Source: Vibrio hippocampi (GTDB lineage Bacteria; Pseudomonadota; Gammaproteobacteria; Enterobacterales; Vibrionaceae). From it: 64,000 bases of DNA. The position numbers were made by a program, and so were the translations under genes. The notes below the pieces were generated by a model. The model was not told where the DNA came from and did not search any database. It saw only the letters and a program-made list of their open reading frames with translations. The stretch is from the NCBI RefSeq assembly GCF_921292975.1, contig NZ_CAKLCM010000002.1, positions 620,001 to 684,000 of the forward strand, written 5' to 3'. The number at the start of each line of letters is the position of its first letter. The first letter of the stretch is position 1. Shown in pieces: positions 8,514 to 16,095 of the stretch.

Positions 8514-9929
8514 TTGAGTGTTTCAGTGTTAGGTCGTCGTAGGGTTCGAAGTGCCTTTGTCGTTTTCACTTCAGCTTTGCTGACGGCTTGTGCGTCGATA
8601 ACCGCGGGAAACCTGTTTAGCCATTACAGCCAACAAAACGCCGCCCTTTATCAAGCAACTAAGAATGGCCAATATCAACAGGCGCAAGCTCTGTTACCGC
8701 AAGAGAGTGGAGCAGGGGAGATCCTTGATAACTTCGAGCGTGGGCGAGTCGAGTTTTTAGCTGCGTCTTATCCTCAGAGTAAAGCTGCATTAGAAATCAG
8801 TGATAATGCGATTCGTGTCCAGCAGGATAAAGCTCTGGTTTCAATATCAGATACGGTGACTAACGTCGGCGCGATTGCAGTCAATGATAATATTACTGAA
8901 TACGTTCCCGCAGACTATGAACTTGGGTTTTTGCATCTCTATTTGGCACTCAACTATATCCAGCGTAATGATTTAGAAGGGGCTTTGGTTGAGGTTCGAA
9001 GAGCCAACCAAGTTCAAGAAAGAGCCAAACAGGTAAGAGAAAAAGAACTTAATTCAGCCCAGTCGCAAATGAAACAGCAAGGGTTGTCGCCGAATTTGGG
9101 TTCGATTTTATCTCGATATCCTGACGCTGGTGACACATTGAAAGCGGTGCAAAATGGCTATTTGCTGTTTTTATCGGGTCTACTCTATGAAGCAGAAGGC
9201 GACTTAAACAACGCCTATATTGATTACACCAGAGCGTTAACCGTCGCGCCCAACAACCAAGCCATCATTGATGCAACGATTCGCGTGGCAACTCGCTCAA
9301 GTCGCCGTTCTGATCTCGCTAAGCTCACCAAGCAATATGGTCAGCAACCAGCAATGCAAAAAGGTCAGGGCAGAGTGATTGTGATTGAAGAGCAAAGTGC
9401 AGTTTCGGCGATGCAAGCTTGGAAGTTAACTTTACCCATTTATGACAGTCGAGGTAATGGGGCGCTGTATAGTTTAGCGTTACCTTACTATCCAAAATCG
9501 GCAGTGCGTTCCACTTCTTCTATTGCTATCGACGGAAAGTTAGTCAAAGGCGATATGCTTGTTGATGTTAATCTTATGGCACAGCAACAGCTAACAGAGA
9601 ACATGCCGTCGATTATCCTGCGTCAGGCGCTACGAGTTTACGCGAAAGACCAACTGCGTAAGGGGGCGACCAATGGTAAAGATGATGTTGGCAACCTATT
9701 GTTCAATGTTTGGAATACTTTGACCGAACAGCCGGATACTCGCAGTTGGCAAACCTTGCCACAAGCCGCTTATGGTTCGTCGAGCTTGGTAAAGGCGGGC
9801 ACTCATACGGCGGCGGTTGCGGGTAAAAGCTATACTTTTGAAGTGAGAGAGGGGCAAACAACCTTAGTTTGGGTCTCTTCTCAAGGTAACAACGCCACGA
9901 TTTGGCATAAGCAACTAGGTAGGATGTAG
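8514..9929 (+). CDS. COG3014-like outer-envelope lipoprotein
   Basis: Begins 4 bases after hinT from TTG (an in-frame GTG at 8526 is an alternative). A short basic signal peptide ends in the lipobox LTAC (residues about 23-26), so a lipid-anchored periplasmic protein is predicted. The 471-residue mature part has TPR-like helical stretches around 130-270 (LNYIQRNDLEGALVEVRRANQV; NNAYIDYTRALTVAPNNQ) and a beta-rich C-terminal third. It resembles the uncharacterised COG3014 family. E. coli has no gene at this place between hinT and ycfL. Its position in front of lpoB suggests, but does not prove, an envelope role. Confidence 0.8.
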   Translation: MSVSVLGRRRVRSAFVVFTSALLTACASITAGNLFSHYSQQNAALYQATKNGQYQQAQALLPQESGAGEILDNFERGRVEFLAASYPQSKAALEISDNAIRVQQDKALVSISDTVTNVGAIAVNDNITEYVPADYELGFLHLYLALNYIQRNDLEGALVEVRRANQVQERAKQVREKELNSAQSQMKQQGLSPNLGSILSRYPDAGDTLKAVQNGYLLFLSGLLYEAEGDLNNAYIDYTRALTVAPNNQAIIDATIRVATRSSRRSDLAKLTKQYGQQPAMQKGQGRVIVIEEQSAVSAMQAWKLTLPIYDSRGNGALYSLALPYYPKSAVRSTSSIAIDGKLVKGDMLVDVNLMAQQQLTENMPSIILRQALRVYAKDQLRKGATNGKDDVGNLLFNVWNTLTEQPDTRSWQTLPQAAYGSSSLVKAGTHTAAVAGKSYTFEVREGQTTLVWVSSQGNNATIWHKQLGRM

Positions 9930-10325
9930 ATGAATAAATCCATGATTTTTATGTTAGCTCTGGTTTTGGGGTTGGCAGGATGCACCAACAACTATTCTGC
10001 TGGCGTGAGTGTTGAGGGACAGACTCAGAGCGTCTTTTATGGCGATGAATATTTGGGTGCCCAGTTTGATGTTAAGAATATACGCACCCTTGATCGACAT
10101 GGTCATGCACGTGGCGTGGTCGAATTGACCAATACCTCGGATTTTAACCAGTCGATTCAATACCGCTTTTATTGGTATGACCAACAAGGGTTAGAAGTGA
10201 ATACGAAACAAGCCCCTTGGAAGCGACAGATCTTTCGAGGCGGGGAAACCTTAACGCTTTCCGAAGTCTCAATTAGCCCTGAGGGTAAAGAGTTTCGTAT
10301 GCAGTTAAGAGAAGCCAAAGATTAA
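9930..10325 (+). CDS. ycfL: YcfL-family lipoprotein (DUF1425)
   Basis: 131 residues. Signal peptide with lipobox LAGC places Cys at about position 18. The mature part is a small beta-sandwich-like domain with the family motifs VELTNTSDF and FYWYDQQG. The ATG directly follows the stop of the preceding gene, with AGGA overlapping that stop region, so translation is probably coupled. Function is unknown; the gene lies next to lpoB in E. coli as well. Confidence 0.88.
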   Translation: MNKSMIFMLALVLGLAGCTNNYSAGVSVEGQTQSVFYGDEYLGAQFDVKNIRTLDRHGHARGVVELTNTSDFNQSIQYRFYWYDQQGLEVNTKQAPWKRQIFRGGETLTLSEVSISPEGKEFRMQLREAKD

Positions 10326-10366
10326 GCCTCATCGGCTGTAGTAGATGAGAAAACAAAGGAAATAGA

Positions 10367-10957
10367 ATGAAAAAGACAATGATTGCTTTACTGGGTCTGG
10401 CTGTGATCCTTGGTGGCTGTTCCAACAAAGTCAGCTATGGTGACGCTCAAGCAGAAGAAACCACAACGATTGATTTTGGGTCGACTGATTTGCAAAAAAT
10501 CGCCAGTGAGATGATTGATAGCATGCTAATGTCTGGGTCAGTGGCGGCAATCACTCGTGATAACCGTCCAATCGTATTTGTGGAAAGCATCAAAAACAAA
10601 ACCACAGAGCATATTGATACCGAATCAATTACCGATACGATTAGTACTAAGATGCTGAATTCCGGTAAATTCCGTTTTGTTGATATGGATCGAGTGGAGT
10701 CTGTGCGCGATCAACTTAACTTCCAAAACAATGATGAGTTAGTGAATCAAAGCACGGCAATCCAGTTTGGCAAAATGGTTGGTGCGCAATATATGCTTTA
10801 CGGCAACCTAAGCAGCATCGTTAAGACCGCTGGCAAAGACAAAGACGTTTATTACAAGATGACTATGCGCCTTATGGATCTGGAAACAGGTTTAGTTGAA
10901 TGGGCTGACGAGACAGAGATTCGTAAGCAGCAGTCGCGCACTCTACTTGGTTTGTAA
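10367..10957 (+). CDS. lpoB: Outer-membrane lipoprotein activator of PBP1b, LpoB
   Basis: 196-residue lipoprotein with lipobox LGGC (Cys about 18) followed by a short disordered linker and the LpoB globular domain (IVFVESIKNKTTEHIDTESI, SGKFRFVDMDRVE). In E. coli LpoB crosses the peptidoglycan to stimulate the glycosyltransferase of PBP1b. The linker here is much shorter than in enterobacteria. A good ribosome site, AAAGGAAA, precedes the ATG. The neighbours are the same as in E. coli. Confidence 0.92.
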   Translation: MKKTMIALLGLAVILGGCSNKVSYGDAQAEETTTIDFGSTDLQKIASEMIDSMLMSGSVAAITRDNRPIVFVESIKNKTTEHIDTESITDTISTKMLNSGKFRFVDMDRVESVRDQLNFQNNDELVNQSTAIQFGKMVGAQYMLYGNLSSIVKTAGKDKDVYYKMTMRLMDLETGLVEWADETEIRKQQSRTLLGL

Positions 10958-10963
10958 AAAGAC

Positions 10964-11845
10964 GTGTTGTCTTGGCAGCAAGCCCTGCAACAAGCGCCAG
11001 AATTGGCTTGTGTATCGGAAATGCTGAATGAAGTGCCCCTCGGGGCACTTCCTGTTTCTGGTGGACTCAGTAACCGAGGATGGCGCATCGCAAGCAAAAC
11101 TCATGGTTGGGTGGTTTATCGTGGCGTCGGTCATCATTGCCAAGCTTTCGATATTGATCGCCAGAATGAGCGGAACGTACTCCAGGTTCTTGAGCAAAAA
11201 GTGCCTTGCAGCACCGTCATTGCCAGTGGTGATTCAGGGTTATTAGTCCGTTGGATTGATGGGCAATGCTTGGCGAATAAAAATGCCTTGGATGAAAGCG
11301 ATGTTTTTGCACTCGCTGTACTCATGGCGAAGACGCATCGGGTTGAAATTGATCGACCCATTAGAGCGTTTAACTTTACCGAAAAAATGGATTATTACTG
11401 GTCACAAATATCCAGCCAAGAGGTCAAACGACGTTTTCGCGAAGTCTATCAAAGCTATAGAGCGACGCCGAATTTGTTGATTCAAGAACATACACTGTGC
11501 CACTTTGACTTCGGTGCTCACAATATCATTGTTGGTGAGCAAGCGATGTCGGTCATCGACTGGGAGTATGCGGCGTTAGCGCCTGCCAGTCTTGATCTTG
11601 CTCTCACCTTATCCATGCTTCCCGAACGGCAAGCGTTGTTTTTCCAACACTACTGCCGTCATCAACCGCAATTCAGTCATTCTCGGCTCACTCAACAACA
11701 GCTCGAACAAGATATTATCACTTGGCGACCTTATGCGGATGCGATGGCGATGCTTTGGTATTTAGTTGCTGCTGAGGTTTGGGATAATCCATCGTTTGTT
11801 GCTGATGCCGATGAGGCACGTATTAGGCTGGAAGCCAATCATTAA
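10964..11845 (+). CDS. thiK: Thiamine kinase-like phosphotransferase (APH fold)
   Basis: 293 residues with the aminoglycoside/choline kinase fold. Nucleotide-loop-like GGLSNRGW is at 33-40, the catalytic loop H180-F-D182 with N187 in CHFDFGAHN, and the metal-binding D199 in VIDWEYA. Placement between lpoB and ycfP equals thiK (ycfN) of E. coli, which salvages thiamine by phosphorylation. Start is GTG 6 bases after lpoB, and a TTG follows at once. A perfect 10-bp hairpin lies inside the early coding region at 11030-11051. A choline-kinase-like activity cannot be excluded. Confidence 0.82.
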   Translation: MLSWQQALQQAPELACVSEMLNEVPLGALPVSGGLSNRGWRIASKTHGWVVYRGVGHHCQAFDIDRQNERNVLQVLEQKVPCSTVIASGDSGLLVRWIDGQCLANKNALDESDVFALAVLMAKTHRVEIDRPIRAFNFTEKMDYYWSQISSQEVKRRFREVYQSYRATPNLLIQEHTLCHFDFGAHNIIVGEQAMSVIDWEYAALAPASLDLALTLSMLPERQALFFQHYCRHQPQFSHSRLTQQQLEQDIITWRPYADAMAMLWYLVAAEVWDNPSFVADADEARIRLEANH

Positions 11846-12013
11846 GTCCCTGCTGGCTTACTTGAAATAACCCGCTAATATCAAATTTGTTGAGATGATC
11901 ACTGTTTGCAAGTTATGTAGTGAGAATTGTTGCAACGGTAGTATAAATGTAGTGGTTTCGTGTTAGATTTAACGTTAAAAGCGTACCAATAAAGGATGAA
12001 TTAGAGAGGTACT

Positions 12014-12556
12014 ATGATTATCTATCTTCATGGCTATGACTCAACAAGCCCGGGCAATCACGAGAAAGTGCTGCAATTGCAATTTATTGACGAAGACGTC
12101 CGTTTCGTAAACTACAGCACTTTACACCCGAAACATGATATGCAGCATTTGCTGAAAGAAGTGCATAAATTGGTGCAAGAGTCTAATGACTCAGAGCCAC
12201 TTATCTGTGGCGTGGGACTGGGTGGCTTCTGGTCCGAGCGTATCGGATTTTTATGCGGTATAAAGCAGGTTGTTTTTAACCCTAACCTCAATCCAGAGCA
12301 CAATATGCAAGGGCGTATCGATCGCCCAGAAGAGTATGAAGACATTGCGACAAAGTGTGTTGAGCAGTTCCGAACCAAGAACAAAGGTCAGTGTTTAGTG
12401 ATTTTATCGAGAGAAGATGAAATTCGTGATAACCAAGCGACGGCCGATGAACTAGCCCCTTTCTATGAGGTCGTGTGGGATGAAACACAAACACATAAGT
12501 TCAAGAAGATCTCTCATCACTTACAAGCGATGAAAGCATTTAAACAGCAAGCTTAA
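12014..12556 (+). CDS. ycfP: YcfP-family esterase-like protein (UPF0227)
   Basis: 180 residues with an alpha/beta-hydrolase outline. It begins [11 protein letters not shown] as in the E. coli protein. The nucleophile elbow reads CGVGLGGFW, so the usual Ser of GxSxG is replaced by Gly, as in E. coli YcfP, which makes classical esterase activity doubtful. Conserved C-terminal [14 protein letters not shown]. Start supported by GAGAGGT. In E. coli nagZ lies between thiK and ycfP; here a 168-bp gap takes its place. Ends in a strong terminator. Confidence 0.92.
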   Translation: MIIYLHGYDSTSPGNHEKVLQLQFIDEDVRFVNYSTLHPKHDMQHLLKEVHKLVQESNDSEPLICGVGLGGFWSERIGFLCGIKQVVFNPNLNPEHNMQGRIDRPEEYEDIATKCVEQFRTKNKGQCLVILSREDEIRDNQATADELAPFYEVVWDETQTHKFKKISHHLQAMKAFKQQA

Positions 12557-12581
12557 GCGGACAATCGTATAAGTGACCAAT

Positions 12582-12609
12582 AAAAAAGCTTCCAGTGGAA
12601 GCTTTTTTT
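12582..12609 (+). terminator. ycfP terminator
   Basis: AAAAAAGCTTCC (12582-12593) pairs with GGAAGCTTTTTT (12597-12608) around a 3-base loop and continues into T7. Confidence 0.9.
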
Positions 12610-12690
12610 GTGCTTCAAAGCTTTTGTATCTCAAAGCTTTTTGTTTTTTAAAGCTATTTATACCGCGAAGCTTTTTATGCTTCAAAACCA
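12599..12690 (+). repeat. Degenerate ~17-bp repeats of the AAGCTTTT element behind ycfP
   Basis: AAGC(T)TTTT-like cores recur at 12599, 12618, 12634, 12651 and 12668, spaced 19, 16, 17 and 17 bp. The first is the right arm of the ycfP terminator, so the array seems to have grown from the terminator. Confidence 0.7.
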
Positions 12691-13081
12691 ACTCAACTCA
12701 AAGCGAACTCGCTTGCCTATCTATCTATCGCAAGATCTTAAATTATGGCGCAAGACCTAAAGTTGTTAACGTGTCGATTAACAAATGTCATTGACGCGTT
12801 ACAACTGTGACAGGATAATCACAAGGGGTTATTTTTACGGATCGAAAAAAATAATTCCACAGAATGGTTGCGGTCATAAAATTGGGCTATATAATAAAAC
12901 CATTCCATTTTTTTTGATAGAAATCAAAAAAAGTTTAATGAGCGCTTTGGGATTGCATCAAGATTTCTAGGTTTGATAACCAAATGTTGCTTCTCAGTGA
13001 CGAAAGTTTGCTCAATAGAAAGAATTTGTGACTAGATTTGATTTAGTCAAACCCGTTTTCATAATGTAGAGGATAGCCATT
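12691..13081. other. Intergenic and regulatory region upstream of ndh
   Basis: About 390 bp without a convincing gene. It holds an 8-bp inverted repeat, GAATGGTT (12862-12869) with AACCATTC (12898-12905), a consensus FNR site at 12914-12927 and, near the start codon, a dyad TGACTA (13029-13034) / TAGTCA (13044-13049). Two short open frames here lack ribosome sites and are taken as chance. Confidence 0.6.
12914..12927. promoter_or_regulatory. FNR-binding site upstream of ndh
   Basis: TTGAT-AGAA-ATCAA, a perfect match to the FNR consensus TTGAT-N4-ATCAA, about 160 bp before the ndh start. In E. coli FNR represses ndh without oxygen; the same control is inferred here. Confidence 0.78.
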
Positions 13082-14371
13082 GTGACTAATATTGTCGTTG
13101 TAGGTGGTGGTGCAGGTGGTTTAGAGCTTGCGACTAAGTTGGGACGTACCTTGGGTCGTAAACAGCGTGCCAACATCACGTTAGTAGATAGAAAAGCCAG
13201 CCATTTGTGGAAACCTTTGTTGCATGAAGTCGCAACAGGCTCGCTGGATGAAGGTGTTGATGCGCTGAGTTACCGCGCCCACGCCAAAAACCATCATTTT
13301 GATTTCCAGATGGGTAGTCTTGAAGATATCGATCGTGACAACAAGCGTATCGTATTGAGTGAGCTAAAAGATGAGCATGGCGAACTGTTAATGCCGTCGC
13401 GTGAGCTTGACTATGACGTTTTGGTATTGGCGATTGGCTCTACTTCCAACGACTTTAACACTCCGGGTGTTCGTGAAAACTGTATCTTCCTTGATAGTCC
13501 AGAGCAGGCTCACCGTTTTCGCACCGAGATGAATAATCAATTCCTAAAACTGCACGCGAAAAACGGTCAAGGCACTGTTGATATCGCCATTGTGGGTGCG
13601 GGTGCGACGGGTGTTGAGCTGTCTGCTGAATTACATAACGCGATCAAAGAGCTGCGCACCTATGGTTTCGGTGACCTAGATTCAAGCAAGCTCAATGTGA
13701 ACTTGGTCGAGGCCGGTGAACGTATTCTTCCAGCATTGCCACCGCGTATCTCGTCAGCGGCACACTCAGAGCTGACTAAGCTTGGCGTGACGGTTCGCAC
13801 CACGACGATGGTCACCAAAGCGGACAAAGAGGGTCTGACGACCAAAGACGGTGAGCATATTCCAGCACAGATCATGGTTTGGGCTGCGGGTATTAAAGCC
13901 CCAGACTTTATCAAAGATATCGCAGGTCTTGAGACAAACCGCATTAACCAACTGGTGGTGAAAGAGACGCTGCAAACCACTCGTGATGATGACATCTTCG
14001 TGATTGGTGATCTTGCCCAGTGCACTCAGGCTGATGGCTCTTTTGTACCGCCACGCGCACAAGCAGCACACCAAATGGCGAGTCGCGCATACAGCAATAT
14101 CATTGCTAAGCTCAATAACCGTGACCTTAAGCCATACGAGTATAGCGACCATGGTTCACTGGTTTCACTCAGCCGCTTTTCGACGGTGGGTAGCTTGATG
14201 GGCAACCTGACGAAAGGTTCAATGATGGTTGAGGGTCGTATTGCTCGTGCAGTGTACATCTCACTGTATCGTATGCACCAAGTGGCACTTCATGGCGTGC
14301 TTAAAACCAGCCTGATGATGCTGGTGGGGCGAATCAACCGTGTGTTGCGTCCGAATCTAAAGCTGCACTAA
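13082..14371 (+). CDS. ndh: Type II NADH:quinone oxidoreductase
   Basis: Single-subunit, non-proton-pumping NADH dehydrogenase bound to the cytoplasmic face of the inner membrane. 429 residues. N-terminal FAD site [13 protein letters not shown] (about 5-17), a second Rossmann site [13 protein letters not shown] (about 168-180) for NADH, and the FAD-contact segment VIGDLAQC. The C-terminal region has the amphipathic stretch expected for membrane binding. Starts with GTG preceded by AGAGGA. Same neighbour (ycfP) as in E. coli. Confidence 0.95.
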   Translation: MTNIVVVGGGAGGLELATKLGRTLGRKQRANITLVDRKASHLWKPLLHEVATGSLDEGVDALSYRAHAKNHHFDFQMGSLEDIDRDNKRIVLSELKDEHGELLMPSRELDYDVLVLAIGSTSNDFNTPGVRENCIFLDSPEQAHRFRTEMNNQFLKLHAKNGQGTVDIAIVGAGATGVELSAELHNAIKELRTYGFGDLDSSKLNVNLVEAGERILPALPPRISSAAHSELTKLGVTVRTTTMVTKADKEGLTTKDGEHIPAQIMVWAAGIKAPDFIKDIAGLETNRINQLVVKETLQTTRDDDIFVIGDLAQCTQADGSFVPPRAQAAHQMASRAYSNIIAKLNNRDLKPYEYSDHGSLVSLSRFSTVGSLMGNLTKGSMMVEGRIARAVYISLYRMHQVALHGVLKTSLMMLVGRINRVLRPNLKLH

Positions 14372-14410
14372 TTTAGAAATAGTAAACTGAACAGCAGTCA
14401 AAAGCAGTAA

Positions 14411-14436
14411 GGCAGGTGTTATCACCTGCCTTTTTT
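14411..14436 (+). terminator. ndh terminator
   Basis: Stem GGCAGGTG / CACCTGCC with a 4-base loop and T6. It sits just before the convergent acetyltransferase stop. Confidence 0.9.
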
Positions 14437-14472
14437 ATATAACAATTGCCGATATTAGTTGACGTGAATTGC

Positions 14473-15009
14473 TTATATAACAGAGTACACTTTGCCAGTT
14501 TGCGGCACCCCGTTAAACACAAAGCGGTTTCTAGCCTCACACTCAAACTCTCCGCCTACTGCCAGAGCGAGTTTATTACTGGCAAGGTTATTGGGATCGC
14601 AGACGATTTCTAGTCGAGTTAGTTTTAGCTGTTCAAAACAGAAATCGATCAGTGCCTCTAAGGCTTCCTTACCTACGCCTTGCCCTTGAAATTCATCCGC
14701 TATCCAGTACCCCAAACTCGCCATATTGAAAGTATGGTAGAACTCATTGACGGCGACCATGCCGAGCAGTTGATGGCTATCGCGAGCGAAAATAGCGAAG
14801 CCGAGGGCGTTGCCTTTGACCCAACTTAGTCGAGTTGCACGAATAAAGTCTTCGGCGTCTTGTTGGTCAAAGTCACCATGGCACCAGTCGATCCATTGAT
14901 GTAGCGTAGGGGAATCTTGAATAGCGATGGATAGCTCAGAGGCGTGATCCAGAGCGAAAAGCCCAAGCTTTAGTCGTGGTGTATAAATCACGTAATCTAC
15001 TTGCATCAC
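14473..15009 (-). CDS. GNAT N-acetyltransferase, RimJ/RimL type
   Basis: 178 residues with GNAT motifs: the core strand LGYWIADEF followed by the acetyl-CoA loop QGQGVGKEA, and C-terminal LEIVCDPNNLASNKLALAVGGE, typical of RimJ/RimL (N-terminal acetylation of ribosomal proteins L7/L12 or S5). Close to RimL in pattern, but substrate assignment by sequence is unsafe, so no symbol is given. Starts MMQVDYVI; no clear ribosome site. It lies behind csiV on the same strand but is separated by csiV's terminator and a repeat array. Confidence 0.83.
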   Translation of the reverse strand: MMQVDYVIYTPRLKLGLFALDHASELSIAIQDSPTLHQWIDWCHGDFDQQDAEDFIRATRLSWVKGNALGFAIFARDSHQLLGMVAVNEFYHTFNMASLGYWIADEFQGQGVGKEALEALIDFCFEQLKLTRLEIVCDPNNLASNKLALAVGGEFECEARNRFVFNGVPQTGKVYSVI

Positions 15010-15021
15010 TTTGCTGCTCGG

Positions 15022-15124
15022 TTGTTTTAACTAGAAGGTTGTTTCAGCTAAAAGATAGCGGTAAGTAAAAGATAGCTTTAACTAGAAGATATCTTTAACG
15101 AGAAAATGGTTTTAACGAGAAAAA
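15022..15124 (+). repeat. Six 17-bp degenerate tandem repeats upstream of the acetyltransferase gene
   Basis: The core TAACTAGAAG (variants CAGCTAAAAG, TAAGTAAAAG, TAACGAGAAA) starts at 15028, 15045, 15062, 15079, 15096 and 15113, exactly 17 bp apart each time. The array fills the space between the csiV terminator and the acetyltransferase start codon, so it lies in the 5' leader of that gene. Confidence 0.88.
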
Positions 15125-15152
15125 ACAAGGTCCGCAATGACGGACCTTGTTT
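15117..15152 (-). terminator. csiV terminator
   Basis: AAACAAGGTCCG (15123-15134) pairs with CGGACCTTGTTT (15141-15152) around 6 bases. On the minus strand it runs into a T tract (complement of 15117-15125). Confidence 0.88.
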
Positions 15153-15163
15153 ATCAATTCAGA

Positions 15164-15964
15164 TCAGTTGCCGACTCGGCGAACTTGCACAATCATTCCC
15201 ATTAAAGGGTGGTCGAAGTAGTGGGTTTCACTGCTTCTCATTCGACGTTTTTGATCGAGGCGGTATGACTTTAAGAAGCGGAACACTTCAGTCTTAGGCT
15301 CAATCGCTTGCAGGTTGCCTGCTACAACGGTGCTGTCTGCTAATGGCGCACCATTGTACTGATTGTCTACCGTAATGCTGGTGAGTTCTGGCGTGATTGA
15401 TTCCTCGACAATCACCTCTTTAGTGCTCGGTGATTTCAAATCAAACTGTGCTTCAGTGAACAGGTAGTGTTGCACATACACTTGCAGCTTGCCGTCTAAC
15501 TCGTAGAGCGGTTTGTCGATAGCGACTTCTTGCACTCCATCAATTGGGTTACTCAAGTTATCGCTGGAGCCTTTTTCACTGCCATCGGCGTTGTAACTGG
15601 CGGAGAAATCTCTGCCGGCACGAATATGAAAAACAGGAGCGGAGGCTCTGCCGTTATCTCCTTGACGCCATGCTTCATGAACCAAAACGGTGTAGCCCGC
15701 ATGATTTCTTAATTTTTGCGCTTGTCCGTTGAGTTGGAACGACGAACTTGACAGGCGAGTGACGCCTTTAGAGTTAGTATACTGCCGGTTGGTGAGTGAT
15801 CCCGCTCGACCGAACTCGATCTCTGGCAATTGATTAGGCCATGATTCGCTGGTCGTTTCAGGGTTGGTCGCTCGTTTAAAAATGATCACTTCTATATCAA
15901 ATTGTCTTTGCGCCAAGCTAGGTAGCGAGACAAATAGGAGTAGCAGTGGAATCAGCTTTTTCAT
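15164..15964 (-). CDS. csiV: Peptidoglycan-binding protein CsiV
   Basis: 266 residues. A clear Sec signal peptide (MKKLIPLLLLFVSLPSLAQ) makes it periplasmic. The domain starts RQFDIEVIIFKRATNP and ends with FDHPLMGMIVQVRRV, features of the CsiV family first described in V. cholerae. There it binds peptidoglycan and is needed for PBP1A/LpoA-dependent wall synthesis. It lies downstream of mfd on the same strand, with a gap of about 130 bp. The name rests on family resemblance and on its position next to mfd. Confidence 0.83.
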   Translation of the reverse strand: MKKLIPLLLLFVSLPSLAQRQFDIEVIIFKRATNPETTSESWPNQLPEIEFGRAGSLTNRQYTNSKGVTRLSSSSFQLNGQAQKLRNHAGYTVLVHEAWRQGDNGRASAPVFHIRAGRDFSASYNADGSEKGSSDNLSNPIDGVQEVAIDKPLYELDGKLQVYVQHYLFTEAQFDLKSPSTKEVIVEESITPELTSITVDNQYNGAPLADSTVVAGNLQAIEPKTEVFRFLKSYRLDQKRRMRSSETHYFDHPLMGMIVQVRRVGN

Positions 15965-16095
15965 TCTATCTCCATCAATTGCTATTTAGTGCTTTAATAG
16001 CAAAAGGTTTTTAATTCAATAAATTAAGTATATACCTAAGCAAGGGGTCTTGTCGCTTTCGGTTACTTATTTCTGGGTGACCGTCAATTGAACGC

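Noticed and set aside
11846..12013. A remnant of nagZ between thiK and ycfP
   Set aside because: The 168-bp gap shows no frame resembling NagZ; the gene is simply not here.
13037..13051. Second FNR site near the ndh start (TTTGATTTAGTCAAA)
   Set aside because: The half-sites are one base too close for the FNR consensus spacing.
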